DNA of 11,973 bases, taken from the NCBI RefSeq assembly GCF_002027555.1, contig NZ_MXAP01000043.1, forward strand, positions 1 to 11,973. Reading direction: 5' to 3'. Source of the DNA: Moraxella equi. Lineage in GTDB: Bacteria; Pseudomonadota; Gammaproteobacteria; Pseudomonadales; Moraxellaceae. The first letter of the stretch is position 1. Each line of letters opens with the position of its first letter. Both the position numbers and the translations under genes were made by a program. Positions 1-7,629 of this stretch are shown piece after piece. The notes under the pieces are model-generated. The model made no database searches and had not been told where the DNA came from. It was given only the letters and a program-made list of their open reading frames with translations.

Positions 1-1525
1 GGGTTTGTGGGGTGTATGTTGCCATACCACCGGTTAGCATTGACTTGCCAGCAATATAAAGCTTGTGGTAGGAGCCATTGCCATCGCTGATGATACACCT
101 GCACTGGCATCGTCTTCCACGTCATCAATGTGGGCATTTAACTGGTTGCCCACATTGATGGTATTACCCGCCAAATTAGTGATGGCTTCATTGGTATAAT
201 ACAGCGAGAACCGTTAATGGCATCGGTTGAATCAGCAGACACCACACCTGCGGCAACATTTTGGATTTGGCGAGTTTGCCCACCTTTTGTACCAACACTT
301 ACCACGACAACAGGAGTAGTATTTGGTGCTGTTGTGCTGTTTGTAACACCGGCGACATTGACATCGTTGGCACCTGCATAAGTGTAGTTACCACCATCAG
401 CTGTAGTATGAACACCATTTGAAGATGACTTATCACTCAAGAATACAGAGTTGTCAACCATTGCCGTAATATCACTACCCAGTGCCCAAACCCCAAAATA
501 ACACTTCAAACTCTCTTCGATTGTCTCAAACTCCGCCAAATGGCTCCTAAGCCACTTCTTAATGGTTGCCCAAGTATGTTCTATGGGATTTAGTTCAGGT
601 GAGTAAGGTGGTAATGGTAAGATGATGTGTTTTTGAGCTTGTGTGCTGTGCCAGTACCGACAGAGATAGAGTCTTTAGCGGTAGCTTGTGCACCTGCACC
701 AATAGCTATCGCGTTTACGGCAGTTTTACTACCTTTAGTGCCTGCTTTAGCATCAGAACCTACGGCAATGCTGTCGTTAGTATAAGCAGTCGCTTGATAA
801 CCTTGACTGATTGATTTGGTGCGGTCTAGAATATCGCCATCTGCACCTGCACCGCAACCTAAAGCAACGTTGTAGTTATTCTTAATAAACCGACCACTGT
901 TAGAGCCGATAGCAATATTTTCACTACTCTTAGACAATGCTGTTTTGTCATTACCAACATACCTACCAACCTCCTTACCGAAGGCGATATTATTATCACC
1001 TGCAATGAAACCGCCTGAATTGGTGTCCGCAGAGATGTTCCTGGTAGATGACAATACTTTTGCATCAGCACCATCTGCTTTGAATGTGTTCGTATTGACA
1101 TCTAGTCGAGCACCACTTTCCATAACACCGATATTGCTACTAGCCACGTAGCCAGCAGACCAGTTTCTGTTACCCCAAATGCGTGCACCAGAACTACAAC
1201 CTGTGGTTACGTTATCAGCACCTTTAATATTTGTTGTTATTTGTTGTATCTGCATTACCACAAATTACAGAATTGCTCGCTACATCAAAATAACAAACGT
1301 TGCTATTTGCAGTTTGGCTGTTACCTGTCGCTGCCAGTGCAGGGGCGGATAATATTATCAACACTGACGAGATTGCACTAAAAGAAAAATCTTGCCCGCA
1401 AGTTTCGGCACTTCGCTTGAACCGACTGTCCCCGTTGATGATTTACCCTGTGATTTGACAAATTCACAGGCCGCTTGGAAAGTCTGGGTTGACTTATTCC
1501 AGATGACACGATAGATGTTGTTCAT
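1..1525 (-). pseudogene. Broken trimeric autotransporter adhesin (Hag/UspA/YadA-like), running off the left edge
   Basis: Intact relatives are outer-membrane trimeric adhesins (type Vc secretion). Read from an ATG at 1523-1525, the first frame gives an extended signal peptide region starting MNNIYRVIWNKSTQTF and stops after about 53 codons. The hydrophobic signal core (ISSVLIILSAPALAA) is in a second frame near 1375-1320. The head lies in a third frame from about 1240 to 645, with repeated YadA-type units such as ENIAIGSNSGRF, DSIAVGSDAKA and NAIAIGAGAQATA. A transposase fragment interrupts it at about 490-642. The head resumes at ALGSDITAMVDNSVFL, followed by the neck motif (VSVGTKGGQTRQIQNVAAGV). 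A one-base loss near 204-207 turns GSQLYYTNEA into GSRCII. The anchor start (LPQA, then YIAGKSMLTGGMATYTPQT) is split over further frames at about 45-76. At least five lesions make it a pseudogene. Sequencing error could explain single indels but not the insertion. The gene is much shorter than the long Moraxella Hag proteins. Confidence 0.88.
490..642 (-). mobile_element. IS630-family transposase C-terminal fragment inside the adhesin
   Basis: A frame different from the upstream head frame reads QKHIILPLPPYSPELN, continues PIEHTWATIKKWLRSHL and ends AEFETIEESLKCYF. LPPYSPELNPIEHTW is the hallmark end of the IS630/Tc1-like DDE transposase, and the E of NPIE is its third catalytic acid. Only about the last 45-50 residues remain. 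Adhesin head codons resume immediately after (ALGSDIT), with no recognisable terminal inverted repeat on either side, so this is a relic and not a whole element. Its ends are approximate because they are judged only from where the protein similarity changes. Confidence 0.82.
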
Positions 1526-1588
1526 GACAATTCTTATTTAAATTAAAATAATGGGTAATACACCCACACCAAAAACTCATTTAAAGCC

Positions 1589-1621
1589 ATTATAACCACA
1601 ACAAACTGACAAAATTTGTCA
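1589..1621 (-). promoter_or_regulatory. Adhesin promoter -10 with overlapping 15-bp perfect palindrome
   Basis: The sequence TGACAAAATTTGTCA at 1607-1621 is a perfect palindrome (7-bp arms around one base). A TATAAT -10 in minus orientation occupies 1589-1594. With a 17-bp spacer the -35 hexamer would fall at 1612-1617, inside the palindrome, and it matches the consensus poorly. This geometry suits a regulator site on the former adhesin promoter, either an activator replacing a poor -35 or a repressor. The regulator is unknown. Confidence 0.4.
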
Positions 1622-1925
1622 CCTTGCCATGATAGCTTAATACTGTGGCTATCGTCTTTTTGACAATAATCATGTACAGACAAAGGGAATGCATCACGAT
1701 TTTGCCCTTATGCCAATGCAGCTACCATTTGTCGCACAAAAGTCATACCCACACACTCGGATTTAAAGAAAATAGTGAACATTTTTACCAATAATTATTA
1801 TTAATATAACAGATAGTAAGTAAATAGCAACAACCATTACAAGCAAAAACTCTTGTAAACACTTATCGCAAGACAATTAATCCTTTAAAAAATTATGGAA
1901 AAGGTGTAGAATATATTTATTCCAA

Positions 1926-1946
1926 ATTGATAAAATCAGTATCAAT
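1926..1946. promoter_or_regulatory. Inverted repeat upstream of ccoG
   Basis: ATTGATA (1926-1932) and TATCAAT (1940-1946) form perfect 7-bp arms around a 7-bp spacer, 47 bp before the ccoG start codon. The half sites TTGAT and ATCAA equal those of FNR/ANR, but they are 9 bp apart instead of the required 4, so a standard FNR dimer site is not supported. It could be an operator of another regulator or a small leader hairpin. Confidence 0.4.
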
Positions 1947-1993
1947 GAGCCCAGCCAAGAGCGAATACTCGCCACAACAGCTAAGGTTATATC

Positions 1994-3547
1994 ATGTCAG
2001 AGTCATCCGATAATTCTGTAAAAAACACAGAAACTGCCGAACCCGAAGTTTTTGACCCTAAATCAAGCGATACAGCAAAAAACTCGTCCGCTGAGCCACC
2101 CCCCGCTCACAAGCCTGATACCAGCACTACCCCGCCACCTAAAAAAACCAAAAAGCCCAAGCCACCGCCCGAGAAAATGATACCACATTCTAAGGACATG
2201 GACGCTACCAAGAAACGGGTGCATCCACGCTTTGTCTCGGGCAAATATCAGAACATCCGCCTAGTGAGCATGTACACCATTTTGGCGGGATTTTTGATAC
2301 TGCCATGGATAAAATGGGGCGGTCGTCAGGCGATACAGTTTGATGTCGCCGAACCAAAGTTTTATATCTTTGGGGCGACTTTTATGCCACAGGATTTTTA
2401 TTTCTTTGCCTTCATCTTTATGATTGCCGCCTTTACACTGTTTATGGTAACGGTCTATGCAGGGCGTGTGTTCTGTGGCTATGCCTGCCCACAGACCATC
2501 TATGTACACTTGTATCAACACGTAGAGAAATGGGTACTGGGCGAGCGTAATAAACGCATCAAGTTCGACAAAGAGCCTAATAGCGCTTCTAAGATTGGCA
2601 AAAAACTACTCGTTCATCTGATATGGGGTGTGATGAGTATGATTACCGCTGTGACATTCATGTCGCTTGTAGTCGGGACGGAGTACCTATTCTTTAATGG
2701 GGCAACGCCGTTCTTTATGGGTTGGAGCAAGATGACATGGATATTCTTTGGTATCATCACTTTTGTCACACATATGAATGCGGGCTACATGCGTGAACAT
2801 ATGTGTGTGCATTTTTGCCCTTATGGTCGCTTCCAATCAGTGATGTTTGACAAGGACACCTTACTTGTCTCCTATGACTATGACCGTGGCGAACCTCGTG
2901 GGGCTCGCAAAAAAGGCGACCACCCCGAAGGTTATGGTGACTGTGTGGACTGCACCATGTGTGTGCAGGTATGTCCTACGGGTATCGACATTCGTGACGG
3001 TTTACAAGTAGAGTGTATCCAGTGTGCGGCGTGTATCGATGCGTGTAATGAAATCATGGACAAGGTGGGCTATCCCCGTGGTCTGATTCGCTACACCACC
3101 GAACGTCAGCTTGTCCATAAAGAAAAAACCAAAATCGTAAGCTTGCGTATCTTTGCCTACATCTTTATCCTTAGTGTGCTGGTGGTGGTGGCAACAATGG
3201 TAGCAACAGGGCGTGACCCCTTGGAGCTTGAGATTCGCCACAACCGTAAGCAAATCAGCAGTGTCGGACGTGACGGCATGGTTGAGAACAGCTATGTCCT
3301 AAAAATCGTCAATAAGACCGATGAGCGACAAGTCTATAAAGTCAAACTAGAACCTGTCAATGGCTTGACCTTAAAATCTCGCTTTAAAGAGTTACCGCTC
3401 AAAGCCAACGAGCCTTATGACTTGCCTGTGAGTATCTTTGGCGACCCTGCCAAAATCAGTGGCACCATGCCCGTCACCATCACTGTCTACACCGAAGATG
3501 GTAAGTACAGTGCCAGCAGACAAGACGTGTTTGTCTATAAGCCCTAA
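1994..3547 (+). CDS. ccoG: Cytochrome c oxidase accessory protein CcoG/FixG
   Basis: CcoG is a membrane-bound polyferredoxin-like protein needed for maturation of cbb3-type cytochrome c oxidase; family work assigns it Cu(II) reduction for the copper centre. The 517-residue product has a Pro/Lys-rich cytoplasmic N-terminus (about 20-80), then membrane segments near 90-107, 134-155, 206-229, 244-265 and 384-404. A CxxxC pair sits in GRVFCGYACPQT (C161, C165) and another in HMCVHFCPYG (C271, C275). Two 4Fe-4S ferredoxin motifs follow (C317, C320, C323, C327 and C341, C344, C347, C351). Residues 405-517 form the periplasmic Ig-like C-terminal domain of the family. All expected cysteines are present. 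The start is supported by AAGG 7 bp upstream. The N-terminal tail makes the protein somewhat longer than usual. No ccoNOP genes lie in the window, so it stands alone here. Confidence 0.95.
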   Translation: MSESSDNSVKNTETAEPEVFDPKSSDTAKNSSAEPPPAHKPDTSTTPPPKKTKKPKPPPEKMIPHSKDMDATKKRVHPRFVSGKYQNIRLVSMYTILAGFLILPWIKWGGRQAIQFDVAEPKFYIFGATFMPQDFYFFAFIFMIAAFTLFMVTVYAGRVFCGYACPQTIYVHLYQHVEKWVLGERNKRIKFDKEPNSASKIGKKLLVHLIWGVMSMITAVTFMSLVVGTEYLFFNGATPFFMGWSKMTWIFFGIITFVTHMNAGYMREHMCVHFCPYGRFQSVMFDKDTLLVSYDYDRGEPRGARKKGDHPEGYGDCVDCTMCVQVCPTGIDIRDGLQVECIQCAACIDACNEIMDKVGYPRGLIRYTTERQLVHKEKTKIVSLRIFAYIFILSVLVVVATMVATGRDPLELEIRHNRKQISSVGRDGMVENSYVLKIVNKTDERQVYKVKLEPVNGLTLKSRFKELPLKANEPYDLPVSIFGDPAKISGTMPVTITVYTEDGKYSASRQDVFVYKP

Positions 3548-3562
3548 ACCAAGAAGTAACCA

Positions 3563-3599
3563 AAAAATAAAACCCTGTCAATGGCGGGGTTTTATTTTT
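3563..3599 (+). terminator. Strong rho-independent terminator after ccoG
   Basis: AAAAATAAAACCC (3563-3575) pairs with GGGTTTTATTTTT (3587-3599). The stem is closed further by T-G and G-C pairs around a short loop (TCAATGG). The T-rich 3' arm serves as the U tract, and the A-rich 5' arm would do the same on the minus strand, so it can act in both directions. It starts 16 bp after the ccoG stop codon. Confidence 0.9.
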
Positions 3600-3840
3600 A
3601 TTGCTAAAATAGGGGCAATGTTTGTATCGTGAATTAACCGCAACCACATCAATTTTTCATTTTTTAATGATTATTTTTTAGGTTGCAGGGACGAAATTGC
3701 AATTTTCCCTTGGTAAATCAATCACTTATAAAAAGTCAAGAATGGAGTAGAGTTTTTTATTATGGCGGAGTACGTAATACGCACTTTACTGCCAATTGGT
3801 ATATTTTGAAATTGAAGATTACACCCAGAAAACTTTAAAA

Positions 3841-3950
3841 TTACCACAAACACAATGATGTTTGGGTGTAGGGGCGTGCTGTGCATGCCTATAAAAAGTG
3901 GTATGTTATCAAAGGACGTGCGGAGCCAGTCCCTACAAAGTCTGTGGTAA
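3841..3950. repeat. Possible MITE- or REP-like element with 8-bp inverted ends
   Basis: TTACCACA (3841-3848) and TGTGGTAA (3943-3950) are perfect inverted ends of a 110-bp unit. A second nested pair, TGTAGGG (3867-3873) and CCCTACA (3931-3937), lies inside. A hairpin GGCGTGC-TGT-GCATGCC (3873-3889, one G-T pair) follows the inner left repeat. It holds no gene. Inverted ends plus internal dyads suit a non-autonomous mobile repeat or a degraded intergenic palindromic repeat. Only one copy is visible here, so repetition in the genome is inferred. Confidence 0.4.
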
Positions 3951-3983
3951 ATATCAAGTTGGTTAGGTGTATATCAGACAATC

Positions 3984-4011
3984 AAAAAGGGCAAGATGAC
4001 TTACCCTTTTT
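3984..4011 (-). terminator. Rho-independent terminator of cydDC
   Basis: AAAAAGGG (3984-3991) pairs with CCCTTTTT (4004-4011). AAG (3993-3995) and CTT (4000-4002) extend the stem inside after one C-A mismatch, leaving a four-base loop. Read on the minus strand, the hairpin ends in a T run and starts 35 bp after the cydC stop codon, the expected place for the operon's end. It could also stop plus-strand transcripts. Confidence 0.8.
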
Positions 4012-4046
4012 GGTGGTTAAATCCCATTCAAAACCACCCTGTTTAA

Positions 4047-5750
4047 TCACCCCACACGCACCACATTCACATCGCCCATCTCGTCCCATATTTGGTGCGT
4101 GGCAATGGCAAGTACGCCAATCTCGCCTGCTTGTTGCATTTCCGTCAAGCTCTGCCATACCTGATGACGAGTGGCGCTATCTAGCCCTGCAAATGGCTCA
4201 TCTAATAACAGCACTTTTTTGGGTGATAGAAGCAGACGAGCCAGTGCCACACGCCGACCTTGACCGCCTGATATCGCCATGCCGTACTCGCCAAGTGGCG
4301 TATCTAATCCTTTGGGCTGGTGCTTTGCCCAGTCGGACAGACCCACTTTATCAAGCACCGCCCACAGCTCATCATCAGTCGCTGACAGCTTACCCAGTCG
4401 TAGATTATCGGCAAGACTTTGGTCAAAGATGTCCACGTTTTGCCCCAAAAAGCCAAACGAGCGACCAAAATCCACGTTATCCATGTCTATATCACAAAGA
4501 GCTGATGTCCGCACCACCATCTCGCCACTCATGCGTGGCACTTCCCCTGCCAGCGTGGCAAGCAGTGTCGATTTGCCTGCCCCTGATGCCCCCATGATGA
4601 GCGTGGGCGTGGTTGGGGTGAGCGTGACACAGATACCGTCCACACTCATGATGGCAGACGGCATTTTTATGGATAAGTCTTTTAGGATAAGGGTTGGATT
4701 GTCATCTATCGGCTGTTTTTGGGGCGTGCTGTCTACACTCATCAGCTCATTGATACGTGCTTTGGCATTGACACTTCTACCATATGCAAGCGGCTCACCC
4801 ACCAGTGCCGAGATTATCTCCATCAGCCCAAACACCCCAAGCGTCAAGGCAAGCACCATAGCAGGATTTAGGGCGGTATGACTGTTTAGCGTTGCCACTA
4901 CAAAGGGGGTAATGCCCTGCTCAAATATCCGCCCTGCCGTCAGTAGCAGTAGCACCACCGCCAACGCAATGATAAGCTGAATGAGTGATTGGGCGTTACG
5001 TCTGGCTCGCAGGGTCGCCATCGTCAGCTGATGATGTCTCTCATCATACTCACTAAGCTCACGCACGCTGTCCCGCCATCTGCCCCACGTGATGAGAGCG
5101 GTTAGGGCAGGCAAGGTGTTGATGAGTTTGCTCTTGCGTAGCACCACAAGCTCACTCTCACGCCGTGCCAGTTGCACACCTTTATATAAGGTCATGACCG
5201 CAATGATGAGTGCCAGCCCCATGTGTAGCACGACAATCCACGCTGTAGGCATCATCACAGACACCGTAAGCGACAACACCGCCACCGCCACGACCGCCAC
5301 CACAAAGGGCAACACCACTCGCAGTGGAAATGCGTCCAGCGTGTCAATGTCTTTGACCAGCTTTTGCGTGGTCTCGCTACTACCGCCCTTTTGCAGTCGC
5401 ACCGATAACGGCAGTCTCGCCCAATGCGAAAAGAACTTCACTCGCAAATCACGAAGTAGCCCAAACACCGCATGGTGCGACACCATCAAATCGCCGTAAC
5501 GGGCAAAGGTTCGCACGATAGCAAAACCACGAATAATCGCAGACGGCATAAGATAATTAAAGGCGTGCGATCCCACCGCCAGCACCCCTGCCACGCCTGC
5601 CATCGTGATAAACCACCCTGAGAGCATGACCAGTCCCAGTACCGACAATACCGTCGCTATGCCTAACAGCCATGCGATGAGCCACAGAAGCTTTTGGCTA
5701 AGTAATAACTCTCTTAGGCGAAATGGGCGTCTGCTTGGTTGATTAGCCAT
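4047..5750 (-). CDS. cydC: Heterodimeric ABC transporter subunit CydC (cytochrome bd assembly)
   Basis: CydC pairs with CydD in the inner membrane as an ABC exporter required for cytochrome bd assembly; the E. coli complex has been linked to glutathione/cysteine export and to heme. The 567-residue product has a type-1 ABC membrane domain (hydrophobic segments near 22-48, 145-188, 255-273 and 295-315) containing RYGDLMVSHHAVFGLLRDLR, typical of CydC. The C-terminal nucleotide-binding domain has Walker A GASGAGKST (387-395), signature ISGGQ (493-497), Walker B VLLLDEP (513-519) and the switch histidine in IATHQ (552). I chose the ATG at 5748-5750, which overlaps the cydD stop codon (ATGGCTAA) and has AAGG 9 bp upstream. 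An in-frame ATG at 5780 would add 10 residues but lacks a ribosome site. Length is close to E. coli CydC. Its translation is probably coupled to cydD. Confidence 0.92.
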   Translation of the reverse strand: MANQPSRRPFRLRELLLSQKLLWLIAWLLGIATVLSVLGLVMLSGWFITMAGVAGVLAVGSHAFNYLMPSAIIRGFAIVRTFARYGDLMVSHHAVFGLLRDLRVKFFSHWARLPLSVRLQKGGSSETTQKLVKDIDTLDAFPLRVVLPFVVAVVAVAVLSLTVSVMMPTAWIVVLHMGLALIIAVMTLYKGVQLARRESELVVLRKSKLINTLPALTALITWGRWRDSVRELSEYDERHHQLTMATLRARRNAQSLIQLIIALAVVLLLLTAGRIFEQGITPFVVATLNSHTALNPAMVLALTLGVFGLMEIISALVGEPLAYGRSVNAKARINELMSVDSTPQKQPIDDNPTLILKDLSIKMPSAIMSVDGICVTLTPTTPTLIMGASGAGKSTLLATLAGEVPRMSGEMVVRTSALCDIDMDNVDFGRSFGFLGQNVDIFDQSLADNLRLGKLSATDDELWAVLDKVGLSDWAKHQPKGLDTPLGEYGMAISGGQGRRVALARLLLSPKKVLLLDEPFAGLDSATRHQVWQSLTEMQQAGEIGVLAIATHQIWDEMGDVNVVRVG

Positions 5751-7584
5751 GTTGCACCGCCTTTTGTTGTTTTTGCTCATACAATGCCGTCAAGTCATGA
5801 ACGACATCAAAGTCCACCCCTACCCCATCGTGCGTTACCCAAATCACGGTCTTGCCGACACTCACACGAGATAATAACGCCTTAATTTTCCCTGCCGTCT
5901 CGCTGTCTAAATGCTCGGTCGGCTCATCAAGTAGCCACACTTTGGCGTTTTGCAATAATAACTGGGCTATGGCAAGCCGCCTGCCTTGACCGCCTGATAG
6001 TCCACCGCCACGCTCAGCAAGCATGGTATTTATGCCATCTGGCAACTGACTGATGATGTCCCACAAGGCGACATCGTTTAGCACCTGCACCAGTTCATCA
6101 TCGGTGGCGGACGGTTTGGCAAGGCGTAAATTATCCGCGATAGAGATTGGCAATAATGGCGTGGTCTGCGACAGATAGCCAAGCTGTGTTCTTAGCATAT
6201 TCATATCAAGCTCGTCATACCGCACCGCCCTGCCATCAGTGTGAATGACTACATCACCAGCAAAGTCGCCAAAGCCAAGTAGGATTTGTAATATCGTGGA
6301 TTTACCCACGCCACTTGCCCCCATCAAGGCGGTGCATTTGCCTGCATCAAAGGTTAGACTGATGGGCGATAATCGCACTCGCCCATCATCGCCAAATGCC
6401 GTAATGTTATTAAGATGAAAAGCGGGCGGACTGTCAAGATTGACCACCACATCACCCCCTGTTTTGGCTTTAAAATTTAGCATGGGAGCGATTGCCTTGG
6501 CACACGCCACCGCTTGCCCTTTGACATGATACTCTGCCCCCAATCGGCGTAGCGGAGCATAAAACTCTGGCACAAGCAGTAGGATAAATAACGCCGTGCC
6601 ATAGCCTGTCAGCACCTGCCCCTTGCCCCACGGCAAAATCCCCATCAAGCCAAAACCCAAATACACCGCCACCAAGGCAATGGATAAGGCAGATAAGAAT
6701 TCCAACACCGCACTGTTTAAAAAGGCGATTTTTAACACGTCCATCGTGCGTTTGCGATAATGCTCGGAGCTGTTAGCGATGTCTGATACGGCAATGTCCA
6801 CCGCCCCAAGCTGTGATAAGGTATTGACCCCACGAATCCAATCCAAAAATCGCCCCCCAAGCTGTGCCAAGGCGTCCATCTGCTCACGGCTTTTACGAGC
6901 GGTAGCGATACCGATAAATGCCATAAAAATCGGCACAAGCGGTGCGGTAAGCAGTAATACCAATGCTGAGGTTGCACTATAAAACGCCACGCACCCCGCC
7001 AAAATCAAGGGTGTGGTAACCGCGGTCATCTTTTGGACGTGAAAGCGAGCATAACCAACCAAATGGTCAGGCTCATCGATGATTTTACTTGCCAATGCCC
7101 CGTCCGCCCCAAAATCACGCCTTGCCTGCCCAAGCTCACCCAATTTGACAAATAGGCGTTGTCTCACCGATTTGGCAACGGTTAGCCCCGCTTGGCTTAG
7201 TAAAACATCACGCCCATAGCCGATGGCAATGCGTACCGCCAAGCATCCAAACAGCAGTCCCAAATTAAACAGCAAGCCACTACCTGTTACCCTATCAGGG
7301 AGCGGTACGCCCTGCACAAAGCTCGTCAGCCACCCATCAAAGAGCCACACCAGCACACACGCCTGCCCCACCAGCACCAACACGCTGGCAATGTCTAGCA
7401 AATACGCCATCATCATGGCTTTTTTGACTGGCTTAAAAGTCGCCTTTAAAAAGGCATTTGCCATGATGTCTTCTTGGGAGCGTCTGGGTTTTTTGCGTTT
7501 GGATTTTGGCGGTTTTGGCGGTGTGGATTGCTCTATATGGGGCGGTGCTGTGGGCGATACGGTTGGGGTGATTGGCTCAGTCAT
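5743..7584 (-). CDS. cydD: Heterodimeric ABC transporter subunit CydD (cytochrome bd assembly)
   Basis: CydD is the partner of CydC and the first gene of the operon. Of 613 residues, about 1-45 form a Pro- and Lys/Arg-rich tail. The ABC transmembrane domain spans roughly 55-340, with a first hydrophobic block at 57-82. The nucleotide-binding domain has Walker A GASGVGKST (422-430), signature LSGGQ (529-533), Walker B VWLLDEP (549-555) and H-loop histidine 585 (VTHD). Both subunits keep all ATP-site motifs, so both sites look competent. The gene ends in an 8-bp overlap with cydC. The ATG at 7584 has no strong ribosome site. A second in-frame ATG at codon 41 (MANAFLK) would remove the tail and give a length nearer the E. 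coli protein, so the start is uncertain. A promoter and possible operator lie 17-59 bp upstream. The cydAB oxidase genes are not in the window. Confidence 0.92.
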   Translation of the reverse strand: MTEPITPTVSPTAPPHIEQSTPPKPPKSKRKKPRRSQEDIMANAFLKATFKPVKKAMMMAYLLDIASVLVLVGQACVLVWLFDGWLTSFVQGVPLPDRVTGSGLLFNLGLLFGCLAVRIAIGYGRDVLLSQAGLTVAKSVRQRLFVKLGELGQARRDFGADGALASKIIDEPDHLVGYARFHVQKMTAVTTPLILAGCVAFYSATSALVLLLTAPLVPIFMAFIGIATARKSREQMDALAQLGGRFLDWIRGVNTLSQLGAVDIAVSDIANSSEHYRKRTMDVLKIAFLNSAVLEFLSALSIALVAVYLGFGLMGILPWGKGQVLTGYGTALFILLLVPEFYAPLRRLGAEYHVKGQAVACAKAIAPMLNFKAKTGGDVVVNLDSPPAFHLNNITAFGDDGRVRLSPISLTFDAGKCTALMGASGVGKSTILQILLGFGDFAGDVVIHTDGRAVRYDELDMNMLRTQLGYLSQTTPLLPISIADNLRLAKPSATDDELVQVLNDVALWDIISQLPDGINTMLAERGGGLSGGQGRRLAIAQLLLQNAKVWLLDEPTEHLDSETAGKIKALLSRVSVGKTVIWVTHDGVGVDFDVVHDLTALYEQKQQKAVQHG

Positions 7585-7600
7585 GGTGTTATTATTGTCA

Positions 7601-7629
7601 AAATTTAGCGTTATATTATCGCTAAATTT
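7601..7629. promoter_or_regulatory. Perfect 10-bp inverted repeat over the cydDC promoter (putative operator)
   Basis: AAATTTAGCG (7601-7610) and CGCTAAATTT (7620-7629) are perfect 10-bp arms around a 9-bp AT-only spacer. The element covers the 3' part of the promoter spacer, the -10 and the predicted start site. Only one arm would be in the transcript, so it should act as DNA and not as an RNA hairpin. The position is that of a repressor operator. It does not match the FNR, ArcA or Fur consensus patterns I know, and the regulator is unknown. Confidence 0.6.

Larger units (their letters stand above)
1526..1993. other. Intergenic region between the adhesin remnant and ccoG (divergent genes)
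   Basis: No convincing gene is seen in this AT-rich stretch. On the minus strand a perfect TATAAT (1589-1594 on the plus strand as ATTATA) lies about 65 bp before the adhesin ATG, with a palindrome where the -35 would be. On the plus strand a weak promoter candidate for ccoG is TTTAAA (1884-1889), 17 bp, then TAGAAT (1907-1912). It would start transcription just before the inverted repeat at 1926-1946. A 6-bp inverted repeat (GATAGC at 1631-1636 and GCTATC at 1648-1653) followed by a short T run looks terminator-like on the plus strand, but no gene there needs it. Confidence 0.5.
3600..4046. other. Intergenic region between convergent ccoG and cydC
   Basis: No credible gene is seen; the plus-strand frame that opens here runs on antisense to cydC and is a shadow. 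Contents in order: an imperfect palindrome at 3688-3709 (GGGA, CG, AAATTG, then CAATTT, TCCC); a small inverted-end repeat at 3841-3950; the cydDC terminator at 3984-4011; and a further 7-bp inverted repeat (GGTGGTT 4012-4018 and AACCACC 4032-4038) just beyond the cydC stop codon. Confidence 0.55.

Noticed and set aside
138..539. Stand-alone 133-codon gene starting MAEFETIEES
   Set aside because: It is a chimera of a transposase tail and an adhesin fragment that ends at a frameshift, not a real gene.
859..1151. Overlapping open frames on both strands within the adhesin head region
   Set aside because: They run in other frames over clear YadA-like head repeats and have no family features of their own.
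1631..1660. Terminator-like hairpin followed by T run on the plus strand
   Set aside because: The stem is only 6 bp with an 11-base loop, and no plus-strand gene ends before it.
1926..1946. Standard FNR/ANR box for ccoG
   Set aside because: The half sites are right but 9 bp apart; the known site needs a 4-bp gap.
3881..4597. Long plus-strand open frame of 238 codons
   Set aside because: Most of it is antisense to the well-supported C-terminal domain of cydC, it shows no recognisable domain, and its start lies in the intergenic repeat.
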